Below, piece by piece: positions 9,264 through 18,979 of a stretch of 64,000 nt of DNA; the first letter of the stretch is position 1; every line of letters starts with the position of its first letter. The stretch lies in NCBI RefSeq assembly GCF_030811475.1, contig NZ_JAUSQV010000001.1:3173001-3237000 (forward strand). The letters run 5' to 3'. The notes beneath the pieces were generated by a model. That model made no database searches. It was not told the origin of the DNA and saw only the letters and a list, made by a program, of their open reading frames with translations. The DNA comes from Nakamurella flavida (GTDB taxonomy: Bacteria; Actinomycetota; Actinomycetes; Mycobacteriales; Nakamurellaceae). The position numbers were made by a program, and so were the translations under genes.

Positions 9264-9995
9264 ATGCGCATCCTGGTGCTGAACGTCAACACGACGGAGT
9301 CGATGACGGCGGCGATCGGCCGGCAGGCGTCGGCCGCCGCCGCCCCCGGCACCGAGATCGTCGCGCTCACCCCGGGTTTCGGGGCGGAGTCGGTGGAGGG
9401 CAACTACGAGAGCCATCTCGCGGCGATCGCGGTGATGGAGACCGTGCGCGCCTACCCGGAGCCGTTCGACGCGGTCATCCAGGCCGGGTACGGCGAACAC
9501 GGCCGGGAGGGCCTGCAGGAGCTGCTGGACGTCCCCGTCGTGGACATCACCGAGGCGGCGGCGAGCACGGCGATGTACCTGGGCCGCTCGTACTCGGTGG
9601 TCACCACCCTCGACCGGACGGTGCCGCTCATCGAGGACCGGCTGCTGCTCGCCGGGCTGTCCGCGCGCTGCGCGTCGGTGCGGGCCAGCGGGATGGCCGT
9701 GCTGGAGCTGGAGAGCGACCCGGCGGGGGCGGTCGAGGCCATCGTCGGGCAGGCCGAACTCGCCGTCCGGGACGACCGGGCCGAGGTCATCGTGCTCGGC
9801 TGCGGCGGCATGGCTGGCCTCACCGAGCAGGTCGTCGCCCGGACCGGGGTGCCCGTCGTGGACGGGGTCGCCGCCGCGGTCACCGTGGCCGAGTCCCTCG
9901 TCCGGCTGGGGCTCACCACGTCCAAGGTGCGCACGTACGCCCCCGCCCGGCCCAAGGCGTTCCGCAACTGGCCCCCCGGTGCCGCACCGCGGTGA
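9264..9995 (+). CDS. Asp/Glu/hydantoin racemase family protein
   Basis: 243 residues. The fold family includes hydantoin and allantoin racemases, which use two cysteines as acid/base pair. The N-terminus MRILVLNVNTTESM and the segment VIVLGCGGMAGL (second-site Cys) are typical. The region where two-Cys racemases carry the first Cys reads IQAGYGEHG, with Gly in its place, so true racemase activity is uncertain. The ATG follows a G-rich ribosome site 31 bp after purL, so it may be cotranscribed with the purine operon. A role in nitrogen or purine salvage (hydantoin, allantoin) is only suggested by position. Confidence 0.8.
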   Translation: MRILVLNVNTTESMTAAIGRQASAAAAPGTEIVALTPGFGAESVEGNYESHLAAIAVMETVRAYPEPFDAVIQAGYGEHGREGLQELLDVPVVDITEAAASTAMYLGRSYSVVTTLDRTVPLIEDRLLLAGLSARCASVRASGMAVLELESDPAGAVEAIVGQAELAVRDDRAEVIVLGCGGMAGLTEQVVARTGVPVVDGVAAAVTVAESLVRLGLTTSKVRTYAPARPKAFRNWPPGAAPR

Positions 9996-10001
9996 TCGCC
10001 C

Positions 10002-10037
10002 TACCCTGACCCGATGATCGACGAGGTCCACCGGTGA
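10002..10037 (+). promoter_or_regulatory. Leaderless -10 and 7-codon mini-ORF overlapping the next gene
   Basis: TACCCT at 10002-10007 is followed by six bases and an ATG at 10014 that opens the mini-ORF MIDEVHR. Its TGA at 10035-10037 overlaps the GTG start of the membrane protein gene (GTGA). The layout fits a leaderless transcript whose short ORF is translated first, with reinitiation into the main gene; GAGG at 10023-10026 could also act as a conventional ribosome site for the GTG. Both readings are inference. Confidence 0.5.
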
Positions 10038-10924
10038 ACGAGCCGGTGCACCCCGGTGCACGCGGAGCGGCGGCGGGGTCGGACTTCCGCGACCCCGGGC
10101 CGGTCCCGGCCACCGGGCGGGCGAACTTCCGCGGGCTGCCGAACCTGGTCGGGCGGGACCGGGACACAGCCCGGTTCATCGGGGTCGGTCTCCTCCTCAT
10201 CGCTGTCGGGTTTCCGCTGCTGATTTTCCTCGTGACGCCGGCACGGTCGGCGCATGCCTTCGGCTATGCCCGCCCGACCGTCGTCACCGTCGAGCAGGTG
10301 ACTGAAAAACCCCACCGCAAGCGCCACCACGATCCGTCCTGGCGGGTCGAGGTGAGCTGGACCCAGGACGGCGTGGAACGGACGGGAGAGGGTGTGCTCC
10401 GCGGGCCGGTGCAGCCGACGCAGGTCGGAGACCGGCTGGACGCGCAGGTGTCTGGTACCGGGGGTGGCGAAGGTTCGGTCTCCTTCGCCTCTGCCGCCGA
10501 CGACCGGGCGCTCGTCTTCGGCGTTCTCGCTGCGTCCGTGGCGAGCGCGGTCGGCGGGGTGATCCTGTTCCGCAGCTCGGGAGAACGCAAGAAGCTGCTC
10601 CGGGTCGTCGGTCGGTCCGCCCCGCGGCGGGCCGTGGTCCGGGCGGTGGAGCGGAACCCGTTCGTGTGGGAAGACTCCGGTCCCACTCGGGTGGTGTCGC
10701 TCGTCGAGTTCGGTCCGACGCCCGGGCCGGGAGGTCCGGACCGGCCGGCCGGCCCCGGCGGCGCGGGCCACGTCGTCCTCCGATCCGGCGAGGTCGACCT
10801 CCTCGACCCGGGCGACGTCATCGACATCTGGCGCAACGCCGGACGCGGTGAACAACAGGTGGCCGTGCGTCGGGCGAGCGACGGCACCTGGTGGGTGGGG
10901 CGGGGGAAAGCACCCACGACGTGA
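10034..10924 (+). CDS. Two-span membrane protein, possibly DUF3592-like
   Basis: 296 residues. One transmembrane helix lies at about residues 47-67 (FIGVGLLLIAVGFPLLIFLV) and a second at about 155-176 (ALVFGVLAASVASAVGGVIL). The loop between them has a beta-rich stretch (RPTVVTVEQVTEK, then VEVSWTQDG and VGDRLDAQV) resembling DUF3592-type domains. The long C-terminal part is soluble and ends in a compact WWVGRG segment. Function is unknown. The GTG is selected because the C-terminal frame is continuous and the start is coupled to the upstream mini-ORF. Confidence 0.7.
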   Translation: MNEPVHPGARGAAAGSDFRDPGPVPATGRANFRGLPNLVGRDRDTARFIGVGLLLIAVGFPLLIFLVTPARSAHAFGYARPTVVTVEQVTEKPHRKRHHDPSWRVEVSWTQDGVERTGEGVLRGPVQPTQVGDRLDAQVSGTGGGEGSVSFASAADDRALVFGVLAASVASAVGGVILFRSSGERKKLLRVVGRSAPRRAVVRAVERNPFVWEDSGPTRVVSLVEFGPTPGPGGPDRPAGPGGAGHVVLRSGEVDLLDPGDVIDIWRNAGRGEQQVAVRRASDGTWWVGRGKAPTT

Positions 10925-11203
10925 GCCCGACCCGGGAGACCGTTCGTCGGCGGTCGGGCACTTCCTCTCGTCGGCACGGAGGGCCGACGTGCACCGCACA
11001 CCCACCCGGCCGGGTCCGCACGGGTCCGCCGTCCGGACCGAGTGGCCGGAGGGTCCGCCTCGCGTGGGTACGGTGGCGAACGGCACGGCACCCGCCCTGC
11101 GGCGGGTGGGCCCCACGGCCGACCGGCTCAGCGCGGAACCGGTCCACCCCGACCACGGGCGGCGAGCACGACACGTCCTGGTCCGCGCACCAGGAGGAGC
11201 CCC
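10925..11203 (+). other. Intergenic region before fbiC
   Basis: 279 bp with no convincing ORF. TACGGT at about 11069 is the only -10-like hexamer noticed, which would give a 5' leader of about 125 bases. No terminator or repeat of note was seen. Confidence 0.4.
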
Positions 11204-13810
11204 ATGCAGGAGACCGCGTCCGCCCCCGACAGTCCCGCTCCCACGTCCTCGGCGATGCGGCGGGCGCTGCGCCGGGCCCGGGACGGCGTCACCCTGGACG
11301 CCGTCGAGGCCGGAGTCCTGCTGCACGCCCGCGGGGACGACCTCACCGAGCTGTGCCGCATCGCCGCGGCCGTGCGCGACGCGGGTCTGGCTGACGCCGG
11401 CCGCCCCGGCGTCATCACCTACTCCCGCAAGGTGTTCATCCCGTTGACCCGGCTCTGCCGGGACCGCTGCCACTACTGCACGTTCGTGACCGTCCCGGGC
11501 AAGCTCACCGCGGCCGGGCACGGCATGTTCCTCTCGCCCGACGAGGTGCTGGACATCGCCCGCCAGGGTGCCGCCCTGGGCTGCAAGGAGGCGCTGTTCA
11601 CCCTGGGCGACCGGCCGGAGGACCGCTGGCCGGAGGCCCGGGAGTGGCTGGACGCGCACGGCTACGACTCGACGCTGGACTACGTCCGGGCCATGGCCAT
11701 CCGGGTCCTGGAGGAGACCGGTCTGCTGCCGCACCTCAACCCCGGCGTCATGACCTGGCAGGAGCTGCAGCGCCTCAAGCCGGTGGCCCCGTCCATGGGC
11801 ATGATGCTGGAGACCACCTCCACCGAGCTGTTCACGCAGAAGGGTCGGGCCCACTACGGCTCCCCGGACAAGGACCCGGCCGTCCGGCTGCGGGTGCTCG
11901 AGGACGCGGGACGCAGCACCATCCCGTTCACCACCGGGATCCTGGTCGGCATCGGGGAGACCTTGGCCGACCGGGTCGAGTCGCTCTTCGCCATCCGCCG
12001 GACCGCCCGTCAGTTCCGGGCCATCCAGGAGGTCATCGTCCAGAACTTCCGGGCCAAGCCGGACACCGCGATGCGCAGTGCGCCCGACGCCGACAGCGGT
12101 GAGTACCTGGCCACGCTGGCCGTGGCCCGGCTCGTCCTGGGCCCCTCGATGCGCATCCAGGCCCCGCCGAACCTGACCGACCCCGACGAGCTGGCCGCGC
12201 TGATCGCCGCGGGGGTGGACGACTGGGGCGGGGTGTCCCCGCTGACCCCCGACCACGTCAACCCCGAGCGGCCCTGGCCGCAGGTCGACACCCTGGCCGA
12301 GCTGACCGCTGCCGCCGGTTTCCGGCTGCGGGAGCGACTCACCGCCCAGCCCGGCTACATCCTGGCCGGGGAACCGTGGATCGACCCGCGGGTGCTGCCC
12401 CACGTCCGTGCCCTGGCCGATCCGGCCACCGGACTGGCCGTGGAAGGCGCACTGCCGCAGGGCATCCCGTGGCAGGAGCCGGACCCGGACTGGGGTTCGG
12501 CCGGCCGGGTCGACCTGCACACCGAGATCGACACCGACGGGCGGCTCACCGACACCCGGAGCGACTTCGACGCCGCCTACGGGGACTGGGACGTGCTGCG
12601 CGAGGAGATGGTCGACCGGCGCGCGGCCGACAGTCGTTCCCGCACCGCACCTCTCGACTCCGAGGTGGTGGCCGCGTTGCGCGCCGCCGAGCGCGACCCC
12701 GGCGGGTTGAGCGAGGCCCACGCGCTGAGCCTGATCCACGCCGACGGCGCCGAGCTGGACGCGCTGTGCGCACTGGCCGACGACCTGCGCCGGCAGGTGA
12801 ACGGGGACGACGTCACCTACGTGGTCAACCGGAACATCAACTTCACCAATGTCTGTTACACCGGCTGCCGTTTCTGCGCGTTCGCCCAGCGGCGCACCGA
12901 CGCGGACGCCTTCACCCTCTCCCTGGAGGAGGTGGGCAAGCGCGCCGACGAGGCGTGGGAGGTCGGCGCCACCGAGGTCTGCCTGCAGGGCGGCATCCAC
13001 CCCGACCTGCCCGGCACCGCCTACTTCGACATCGCCGCCGAGATCCGCCGCAGGCAGGCCGATCTGCACATCCACGCGTTCTCGCCGATGGAGATCATCA
13101 ACGGCTCGGCCCGGACGGGGCTGTCCATCCGCGACTTCCTGATCCAGGCCAAGGCGTCCGGGTTGGACTCCATCCCGGGGACCGCCGCGGAGATCCTGGA
13201 CGACGACGTCCGCTGGGTGCTGACCAAGGGCAAGCTCCCGACGGCGCAGTGGATCGAGGTCGTCAGCACCGCGCACGAGGTGGGCCTGCCGTCCAGCTCG
13301 ACGATGATGTACGGGCACGTCGACACCCCCGCACACTGGGTCGCCCATCTCCGGCTGCTCGGTGAGATCCAGGACCGGACCGGCGGTTTCACCGAGTTCG
13401 TGGCCCTGCCGTTCGTCCACCAGAGCGCACCGATCTATCTGGCCGGAGTCGCCAAGGCCGGGCCGTCGCTGCGGGACAACCGCGCTGTGCACGCGATGGC
13501 GCGGATCCTGCTGCACGGCCGGATCGACAACATCCAGACCTCCTGGGTCAAGCTGGGCGAGGCCGGCTGCCGGTCCGTCCTGCAGGGCGGCGTCAACGAT
13601 CTCGGCGGGACGCTGATGGAGGAGACGATCTCCCGGATGGCCGGCTCGCAGAACGGCTCGGCCAAGACGGTCGCCGAGCTGGAGGCCATCGCCGCAGGCA
13701 TCGACCGGCCGGCGCGGCAGCGGACCACCGGCTACGGTCCGGTGCCCGCCGAGCGGATCGAGGCCGGCCGCCGGGGTGGCCGGCTGCGGCTGCCCGTGTC
13801 GGCGGTCTGA
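11204..13810 (+). CDS. fbiC: FO synthase FbiC (CofG and CofH fused)
   Basis: 868 residues. Two radical-SAM domains make 7,8-didemethyl-8-hydroxy-5-deazariboflavin (FO), the F420 chromophore, from tyrosine and 5-amino-6-ribitylamino-uracil. The N-terminal CofG half has its cluster motif in CRDRCHYC near residue 85, and the C-terminal CofH half in CYTGCRFC near residue 550. Both triads are intact. The ATG at 11204 follows AGGAGGAGCCCC. Length matches the actinobacterial fused enzyme, whereas archaea have separate proteins. It implies that F420-dependent enzymes exist elsewhere in the genome. Confidence 0.98.
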   Translation: MQETASAPDSPAPTSSAMRRALRRARDGVTLDAVEAGVLLHARGDDLTELCRIAAAVRDAGLADAGRPGVITYSRKVFIPLTRLCRDRCHYCTFVTVPGKLTAAGHGMFLSPDEVLDIARQGAALGCKEALFTLGDRPEDRWPEAREWLDAHGYDSTLDYVRAMAIRVLEETGLLPHLNPGVMTWQELQRLKPVAPSMGMMLETTSTELFTQKGRAHYGSPDKDPAVRLRVLEDAGRSTIPFTTGILVGIGETLADRVESLFAIRRTARQFRAIQEVIVQNFRAKPDTAMRSAPDADSGEYLATLAVARLVLGPSMRIQAPPNLTDPDELAALIAAGVDDWGGVSPLTPDHVNPERPWPQVDTLAELTAAAGFRLRERLTAQPGYILAGEPWIDPRVLPHVRALADPATGLAVEGALPQGIPWQEPDPDWGSAGRVDLHTEIDTDGRLTDTRSDFDAAYGDWDVLREEMVDRRAADSRSRTAPLDSEVVAALRAAERDPGGLSEAHALSLIHADGAELDALCALADDLRRQVNGDDVTYVVNRNINFTNVCYTGCRFCAFAQRRTDADAFTLSLEEVGKRADEAWEVGATEVCLQGGIHPDLPGTAYFDIAAEIRRRQADLHIHAFSPMEIINGSARTGLSIRDFLIQAKASGLDSIPGTAAEILDDDVRWVLTKGKLPTAQWIEVVSTAHEVGLPSSSTMMYGHVDTPAHWVAHLRLLGEIQDRTGGFTEFVALPFVHQSAPIYLAGVAKAGPSLRDNRAVHAMARILLHGRIDNIQTSWVKLGEAGCRSVLQGGVNDLGGTLMEETISRMAGSQNGSAKTVAELEAIAAGIDRPARQRTTGYGPVPAERIEAGRRGGRLRLPVSAV

Positions 13811-13818
13811 CCCGGCGC

Positions 13819-14484
13819 TCAGCGGGCCCGGCCGCCCCAACCGGCGGCCACCCCGGCATGGCGCAGCACCCGGTCGACGGCATCGGCGGTCAACCGGTGC
13901 CAGGTACCGGCCCGGCGGATCATCGAGTGATCGGTGCGGGCCAGCGTGGTCCGGTGGATGCGGGCGCCCCGGCGTTCGGCCTTGCTCAGCCACGGAAAGG
14001 CCTGGGGCGGCGGGGCGACGGAGTCCGTGTCGGCCTGGATGGCCACGATGAGCTGGTCGTCGGTGCCCTCGGCCGGATCGTCCTCCGAGATCCACGGGCT
14101 GAGCAGCACCGCGCCGCGCACCGCCGGGTCGGCCAGGCCGAACAGTGCGGCCCGGGCCCCCATCGAGTGGCCGACCAGGACGACGGGCAGGCCCGGCGCG
14201 CGCACATGGATGCGGCCCAGGGCCCAGCGCAGGTCGCGGACCGGATCGCGGCCGTCGTTCCAGGTGGTCACCGCGAAACGCAGCTGCACCACCGCCGCGT
14301 GGGGGAGGTGGCGGGCGATGGCCCAGTCCAACGGGTGCATCCGCAGCACGGCCGGATACCACCAGCCGGTGCGGATGGAACCCGAACCCTCGCCGCCGCC
14401 GTGCAGCAGCAGCACCACCGCCCGGGCCCGCTTCGGAATGCGGCGGATGGACAGGCGTGCCCCGTCCGGCGACTTCGTGCTCAT
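13819..14484 (-). CDS. Alpha/beta hydrolase
   Basis: 221 residues with the nucleophile elbow GHSMG (Ser near residue 108), an oxyanion segment LLLHGGGEGSGS near residue 25 and a late catalytic His in RTDHSMIRRAGTWH. Substrate unknown; the short lid and dienelactone-hydrolase-like layout suggest an esterase or peptidase-like hydrolase. It converges on fbiC with only 8 bp between stops and diverges from the sterol-carrier gene. Confidence 0.88.
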   Translation of the reverse strand: MSTKSPDGARLSIRRIPKRARAVVLLLHGGGEGSGSIRTGWWYPAVLRMHPLDWAIARHLPHAAVVQLRFAVTTWNDGRDPVRDLRWALGRIHVRAPGLPVVLVGHSMGARAALFGLADPAVRGAVLLSPWISEDDPAEGTDDQLIVAIQADTDSVAPPPQAFPWLSKAERRGARIHRTTLARTDHSMIRRAGTWHRLTADAVDRVLRHAGVAAGWGGRAR

Positions 14485-14506
14485 CGGGCCCGTCCCCCGC
14501 CGCGGC

Positions 14507-14512
14507 TAGGGT
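14507..14512 (+). promoter_or_regulatory. Leaderless -10 of the sterol-carrier gene
   Basis: TAGGGT ends eight bases before the GTG at 14521, and no ribosome site is present between. The spacing allows transcription to begin at or within a base or two of the start codon. Confidence 0.5.
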
Positions 14513-14520
14513 GGATTCTC

Positions 14521-14892
14521 GTGGCGAAGCGAACGGTGACGGCGGACCAGGCGTTCGCGGCGGTACGCCGCTCGGCCGAGGTCGATCCGGCCGCGCTGAC
14601 CCGGCCGGAGATCGCCGATCTGGTGCGGACGACGTTGCTGTGGCTCGCCCAGGTCCAGCCCGGCCGATCCGTGGAGATCCGCGTCCCCCCGTTCGCCGCG
14701 GTGCAGGCCGTCGAGGGTCTGCGGCACACCCGGGGAACCCCGCCCAATGTCGTGGAGACCGACGCGGCGACCTGGCTGGCCCTGGTGTCCGGCCGGCTGA
14801 CGTGGGCCGCGGCACGAGCGGCCGGGCGGGTCAGCGCCAGCGGCACCCGGGCCGATCTGGCCGCGTTCCTGCCGTTGCGGACAGGGGTCTGA
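14521..14892 (+). CDS. Sterol carrier family protein (Rv0807-like)
   Basis: 123 residues with a small sterol-carrier/SCP2-like alpha-beta pattern (VEIRVPPFAAVQAVEG, then WLALVSGRLTWAAARAAGRV, SASGTRADLAAFLPL). From memory, a homologue precedes purF in mycobacteria (Rv0807). The biochemical role is unknown; binding of a hydrophobic ligand is the family expectation. The GTG is immediately preceded by a leaderless-type promoter and no ribosome site. Confidence 0.8.
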   Translation: MAKRTVTADQAFAAVRRSAEVDPAALTRPEIADLVRTTLLWLAQVQPGRSVEIRVPPFAAVQAVEGLRHTRGTPPNVVETDAATWLALVSGRLTWAAARAAGRVSASGTRADLAAFLPLRTGV

Positions 14893-14938
14893 AGCAGCTG
14901 AGCGTCCACGACGCATCCTCCTGACCGCTCCGCACCCG

Positions 14939-15022
14939 GGCCGGACGGGGGTCCGGCCGGTCGTCGCGCCGACGGTACCCATCACGGCTGTGCCGGCGGG
15001 GGACGGGTGGCCGGGCCACCCG
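14939..15022. terminator. Two hairpins between convergent genes
   Basis: GGCCGGAC with loop GGGG and its complement form one perfect 8-bp stem (14939-14958). CGGGTGGC/GCCACCCG forms a second (15004-15022). They lie between the stops of the sterol-carrier gene (plus) and the SDR (minus) and could end transcription from both sides. Confidence 0.55.
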
Positions 15023-15038
15023 CCCCCGGGTGCCCGGC

Positions 15039-15935
15039 TCAGGTGACGGGCGAGCCGCCGGTCACGCCGAGCACCTCGGCGGTGATGTAGCTGGATTCCT
15101 TCGATGCGAAGAACACGTACGCCGGGGCCACCTCGGCCGGCTGCCCGGCACGCCCCAGCGGAGCCTTCTCCCCGTGCGACTCGACCTTCTCCGTCGGCAT
15201 CGTCGCCGGGATGAGCGGCGTCCAGATCGGGCCCGGGGCGACCACGTTGACCCGGATGCCCCGCTCGGCGAGCTCTCCGGCCAGGGCCTTGCTGAAGTTC
15301 AGGATGCCGGCCTTGGTCGTCGCGTAGTCCAGGAGCTCCGGCGAGGGGGTGACGGCCTGGACCGAGGAGGTGTTGATGATGGTCGAACCGGGCTCCAGGT
15401 GGGGCAGGGCCTTCTTGCACAGCCAGAACATGGCGTAGAGGTTGGTCTTGAGCACCCGGTCGAACTGCTCGGTGCTGATGTCGGCGATGCCGCCCATCTG
15501 GGCCACCTGGTACGCGGCGTTGTTGACGAGCAGATCGAGCCCGCCGAGTTCGCGGACCGCGGTCGCGATGAGCTCGTCGCAGACCCGTTCGTCGCGGATG
15601 TCGCCGGGGAAGGCCACGGCCTTGCGGCCGGCCCGCTCGATCCACCGGACCGTCTCGTCGGCGTCCTCCTGCTCCTCGGGCAGGTAGGAGATCAGCACAT
15701 CGGCACCCTCCCGGGCGAAGGCGATGGCGACCGCCCGGCCGATCCCGGAGTCCCCGCCGGTGACGACGGCGCGGCGCCCGGTCAGCCGGTCGTGGCCGAC
15801 GTAGGACTCCTCGCCGTGGTCGGGTTCGTCCCGCATGTCGCCGGTCAGCCCGGGGTGCGCGATCTGCTCGCCCTCCCGGTCGGGCTCCGGGTGCCGGGTG
15901 GTGGGGTCCTCCTGCGAGGGCCGGGACTGGCTCAT
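15039..15935 (-). CDS. SDR-family oxidoreductase, YdaD/YhxD-type (paralog 1)
   Basis: 298 residues. A 45-residue charged N-terminal extension precedes a classical Rossmann SDR domain: cofactor motif TGGDSGIGRA near residue 55, NNAAYQ, and the catalytic YATTK. The C-terminal PGPIWTPLIP is typical. Relatives in Bacillus are general-stress dehydrogenases of unknown substrate. The ATG at 15935 follows GGAGGAC. A second, clearly related SDR is at 58364-59263. Confidence 0.92.
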   Translation of the reverse strand: MSQSRPSQEDPTTRHPEPDREGEQIAHPGLTGDMRDEPDHGEESYVGHDRLTGRRAVVTGGDSGIGRAVAIAFAREGADVLISYLPEEQEDADETVRWIERAGRKAVAFPGDIRDERVCDELIATAVRELGGLDLLVNNAAYQVAQMGGIADISTEQFDRVLKTNLYAMFWLCKKALPHLEPGSTIINTSSVQAVTPSPELLDYATTKAGILNFSKALAGELAERGIRVNVVAPGPIWTPLIPATMPTEKVESHGEKAPLGRAGQPAEVAPAYVFFASKESSYITAEVLGVTGGSPVT

Positions 15936-16152
15936 CTGTCCTCCGTGCGGGTCGGGGCCCCGATGCGGGCCGACGGTCGTGCTGATCGAGTACCCCGTTC
16001 CGGGGGGGTCACTGCGGGGGGTGTCCCCGGTGGCGGCGGCTCGGCGCATCGGCCCAGGTCGGCGAGGGTGGGGCGGGAGGGGGTGCCCGACCGGGTACCA
16101 TCGGGTACCGCTGCACTTCCCTCACACGATGCCTCGTAGAGGAGCACGGTAC

Positions 16153-17772
16153 GTGGTCACTGGCTCAACGCCCGACTCTCACCCGTACCCGGTGGCAGGC
16201 GCGGTCCACTCCCGGCGGTCCCTCCCCCTCACTGCGGTGTCCCCGCTGTCCGGGGCGGCCCCCGTCGACCCCGAGATGGATGCGGCCACCGACCAGGGAC
16301 CCAAGGAGGAGTGCGGCGTCTTCGGTGTCTGGGCCCCCGGTGAGGAGGTCGCCAAGCTGACCTACTACGGCCTCTACGCACTGCAGCACCGAGGCCAGGA
16401 GGCCGCCGGCATCGCCGTCGCCGACGGCAGCCAGATCGTGGTGTTCAAGGATCTCGGCCTGGTCTCCCAGGTCTTCGACGAGCAGACGCTGTCGTCCCTG
16501 CAGGGCCACATCGCCGTCGGGCACTGCCGGTACTCCACCACCGGGTCCTCCACGTGGGAGAACGCCCAGCCCACCTTCGCCATCACCGACGTCGGGTCGG
16601 GCATCGCCCTGGGCCACAACGGCAACCTGGTCAACACCATGGAACTGGCCGCCCGCGTCGCCGCGCTGCCCGGCCGCAACGGTCGGTCCAAGTGCACCAC
16701 CGACTCGGACATCCTGACCCGCCTGCTCGCCGCCAAGTCCGCCGATGCCGGACTCGAGGCCGCCGCCCTGGAGCTGCTGCCCTCCCTCGAGGGCGCGTTC
16801 TGCCTCGTCTTCTCCGACGAGCACACCCTGTACGCGGCCCGCGACCGGCACGGCGTGCGCCCGCTGGTGCTCGGTCGGCTGGACCGCGGCTGGGTCGTCG
16901 CCTCGGAGACCGCCGCGCTGGACATCGTCGGCGCGTCCTACGTGCGCGAGGTCGAACCGGGTGAGCTGCTGGCCATCGACGCGGACGGCCTGCGCAGCGA
17001 GCACTTCGCCCCGCAGGAGCCCAAGGGCTGCGTGTTCGAATACGTCTACCTGGCCCGGCCCGACACGACGATCTCCGGTCGGGGCGTGCACGCCACCCGG
17101 GTGGAGATCGGCCGGCGGCTGGCCGGCGAGGCCCCGGTCGAGGCCGATCTGGTCATCCCCACCCCGGAGTCCGGCACCCCTGCGGCCATCGGCTACGCGC
17201 AGGCCTCCGGTATCCCGTACGGCCAGGGACTGGTCAAGAACGCCTACGTCGGGCGCACCTTCATCCAGCCGTCGCAGACCATCCGTCAGCTCGGCATCCG
17301 GCTCAAGCTGAATCCGCTGCGCGACGTCATCCGCGGCAAACGCCTGGTGGTGGTGGACGACTCGATCGTCCGCGGCAACACCCAGCGCGCCCTGGTGCGC
17401 ATGCTCCGCGAGGCGGGGGCCCTCGAGGTGCACGTGCGGATCGCCTCACCGCCGGTGCGCTGGCCGTGCTTCTACGGCATCGACTTCGCCTCCCGGGCCG
17501 AGCTCATCGCGAACGCCGGTGACGTGGAGGCCGTCCGCCGGTCGATCGGTGCGGACACCCTGGGCTACGTGTCCCTGGACGCCCTCGTCGCGTCCTCCGA
17601 GCAGCCGAAGAACCGGCTGTGCACGGCCTGCTTCACCGGCGAGTACCCCATCCCGATCCCCGACCAGATCGGCAAGCACGTGCTGGAGGGGATCGCCCGC
17701 GGTGTCGCCGGCGATGCCGCACCGGTCGCCGGCGCCGGGTACGGGGCGGCCGACGCCCTCAGCCGTCCCTGA
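16153..17772 (+). CDS. purF: Amidophosphoribosyltransferase PurF
   Basis: 539 residues. PurF makes phosphoribosylamine from PRPP and glutamine, the first committed step of purine synthesis. The N-terminal about 50 residues resemble a propeptide ending before EECGVFGVW, whose Cys becomes the N-terminal nucleophile after cleavage. The PRPP loop is VVVDDSIVRGNT. Cysteines in KGCVFEYV, RWPCFYG and LCTACFTGEY match the iron-sulfur class (Bacillus type). GTG at 16153 was chosen because GAGGAG sits eight bases upstream; an in-frame ATG at 16130 is an alternative. Confidence 0.96.
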   Translation: MVTGSTPDSHPYPVAGAVHSRRSLPLTAVSPLSGAAPVDPEMDAATDQGPKEECGVFGVWAPGEEVAKLTYYGLYALQHRGQEAAGIAVADGSQIVVFKDLGLVSQVFDEQTLSSLQGHIAVGHCRYSTTGSSTWENAQPTFAITDVGSGIALGHNGNLVNTMELAARVAALPGRNGRSKCTTDSDILTRLLAAKSADAGLEAAALELLPSLEGAFCLVFSDEHTLYAARDRHGVRPLVLGRLDRGWVVASETAALDIVGASYVREVEPGELLAIDADGLRSEHFAPQEPKGCVFEYVYLARPDTTISGRGVHATRVEIGRRLAGEAPVEADLVIPTPESGTPAAIGYAQASGIPYGQGLVKNAYVGRTFIQPSQTIRQLGIRLKLNPLRDVIRGKRLVVVDDSIVRGNTQRALVRMLREAGALEVHVRIASPPVRWPCFYGIDFASRAELIANAGDVEAVRRSIGADTLGYVSLDALVASSEQPKNRLCTACFTGEYPIPIPDQIGKHVLEGIARGVAGDAAPVAGAGYGAADALSRP

Positions 17773-17865
17773 GTCGCGGGCGGCAGCACGACCACCACCA
17801 CGAGCAGTTCCGGACACGAGACGGGCGCCACCACGGCCGCCCACCGCAGGGGAGCAGGACCGCAG

Positions 17866-18939
17866 ATGACCCGCCATTCCATGGGCCCGGGGGCCACCTA
17901 CGCCGGCTCCGGTGTCTCGATCGCGGCCGGCGAGGCCGCCGTCGACCTGATCCGGCCGTTCACCGACCGCACCCACCGGCCCGAGGTCGTCGGCAGCATC
18001 GGCGGTTTCGCCTCGCTGTTCCGTCTCCCGGTGCACAAGTTCCGCGACCCGCTGCTCGCCTCGTCGTCCGACGGCGTCGGCACCAAGACGGCCATCGCCC
18101 AGGCCATGGACGTGCACCACACCATCGGCATCGACCTCGTCGCGATGGTCGTCGACGACCTGGTCGCCTGCGGCGCCGAGCCGCTGTTCCTCCAGGACTA
18201 CATCGCCTGCGGCAAGGTCGAGCCCGAGCGGATCGCGAGCATCGTCTCCGGCATCGCCGACGGCTGCGTCCAGGCCGGCTGCTCACTGGTCGGCGGGGAG
18301 ACCGCGGAGCACCCCGGACTGATGGCCGACGAGGACTACGACCTGGCCGCCACCGCGGTGGGCGTGGTCGAGGCCGACCTCGTGCTCGGACCGGACAAGG
18401 TCCGTCCCGGCGACGTCGTGCTGGGTCTCGCTTCCTCCGGCGTGCACGCCAACGGCTATTCGATGGTCCGGCACGTGCTGCTGGACATCGCGCGCCTGCC
18501 GCTGGACGGACACGTCGAGGAGTTCGGCCGCACCCTGGGGGAGGAGCTCCTCGAGCCCTGCCGCATCTACGCGCTGGACTGCCTGAACCTGGCCCGGGAG
18601 ACCGATGTGCACGCCTACGCGCACATCACCGGCGGCGGCCTGGTCAGCAACCTGGCCCGGGTCATCCCCGCCGGGCTGACCGCGCGGTTGGACCGGCAGA
18701 GCTGGACCCCGCTGCCGGTTTTCGGCTACATCGCCGGGCATGGCCGGGTCGGCCGCGAGGAGATGGAGCAGGCCTTCAACATGGGCATCGGCATGGTCGC
18801 CGTGGTCGGGGCGGACGACGTCGACCGCGCCCGGGCCATCCTCACCGCGCGGCATCTACCGGCCGTCGTGCTGGGCACGGTGGAGAAGTCGGACGACGCT
18901 GCCCGGGTCACCCTGACCGGAGAGCACCCCCGCTTCTGA
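17866..18939 (+). CDS. purM: Phosphoribosylformylglycinamidine cyclo-ligase PurM
   Basis: 357 residues. PurM closes the imidazole ring (FGAM to AIR) using ATP. Conserved stretches are SSSDGVGTKTAIAQAMD, IGIDLVAMVVDDLVACGAEP and GGETAEHPGLM near residue 145. The ATG follows GGAGCAGGACC. It lies 93 bp after purF on the same strand and is probably cotranscribed with it. Confidence 0.97.
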   Translation: MTRHSMGPGATYAGSGVSIAAGEAAVDLIRPFTDRTHRPEVVGSIGGFASLFRLPVHKFRDPLLASSSDGVGTKTAIAQAMDVHHTIGIDLVAMVVDDLVACGAEPLFLQDYIACGKVEPERIASIVSGIADGCVQAGCSLVGGETAEHPGLMADEDYDLAATAVGVVEADLVLGPDKVRPGDVVLGLASSGVHANGYSMVRHVLLDIARLPLDGHVEEFGRTLGEELLEPCRIYALDCLNLARETDVHAYAHITGGGLVSNLARVIPAGLTARLDRQSWTPLPVFGYIAGHGRVGREEMEQAFNMGIGMVAVVGADDVDRARAILTARHLPAVVLGTVEKSDDAARVTLTGEHPRF

Positions 18940-18979
18940 CCGACCACGCCCCGGGCGGGGCGGGCGGGCCGGTGGCACG

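Noticed and set aside
10001-14815. A very long open frame (about 1600 codons) on the minus strand opposite fbiC
   Set aside because: Its translation is Arg/Pro/Gly-rich with no domain, it lies antisense to fbiC and two other well-supported genes, and long antisense frames are usual in such high-GC DNA.
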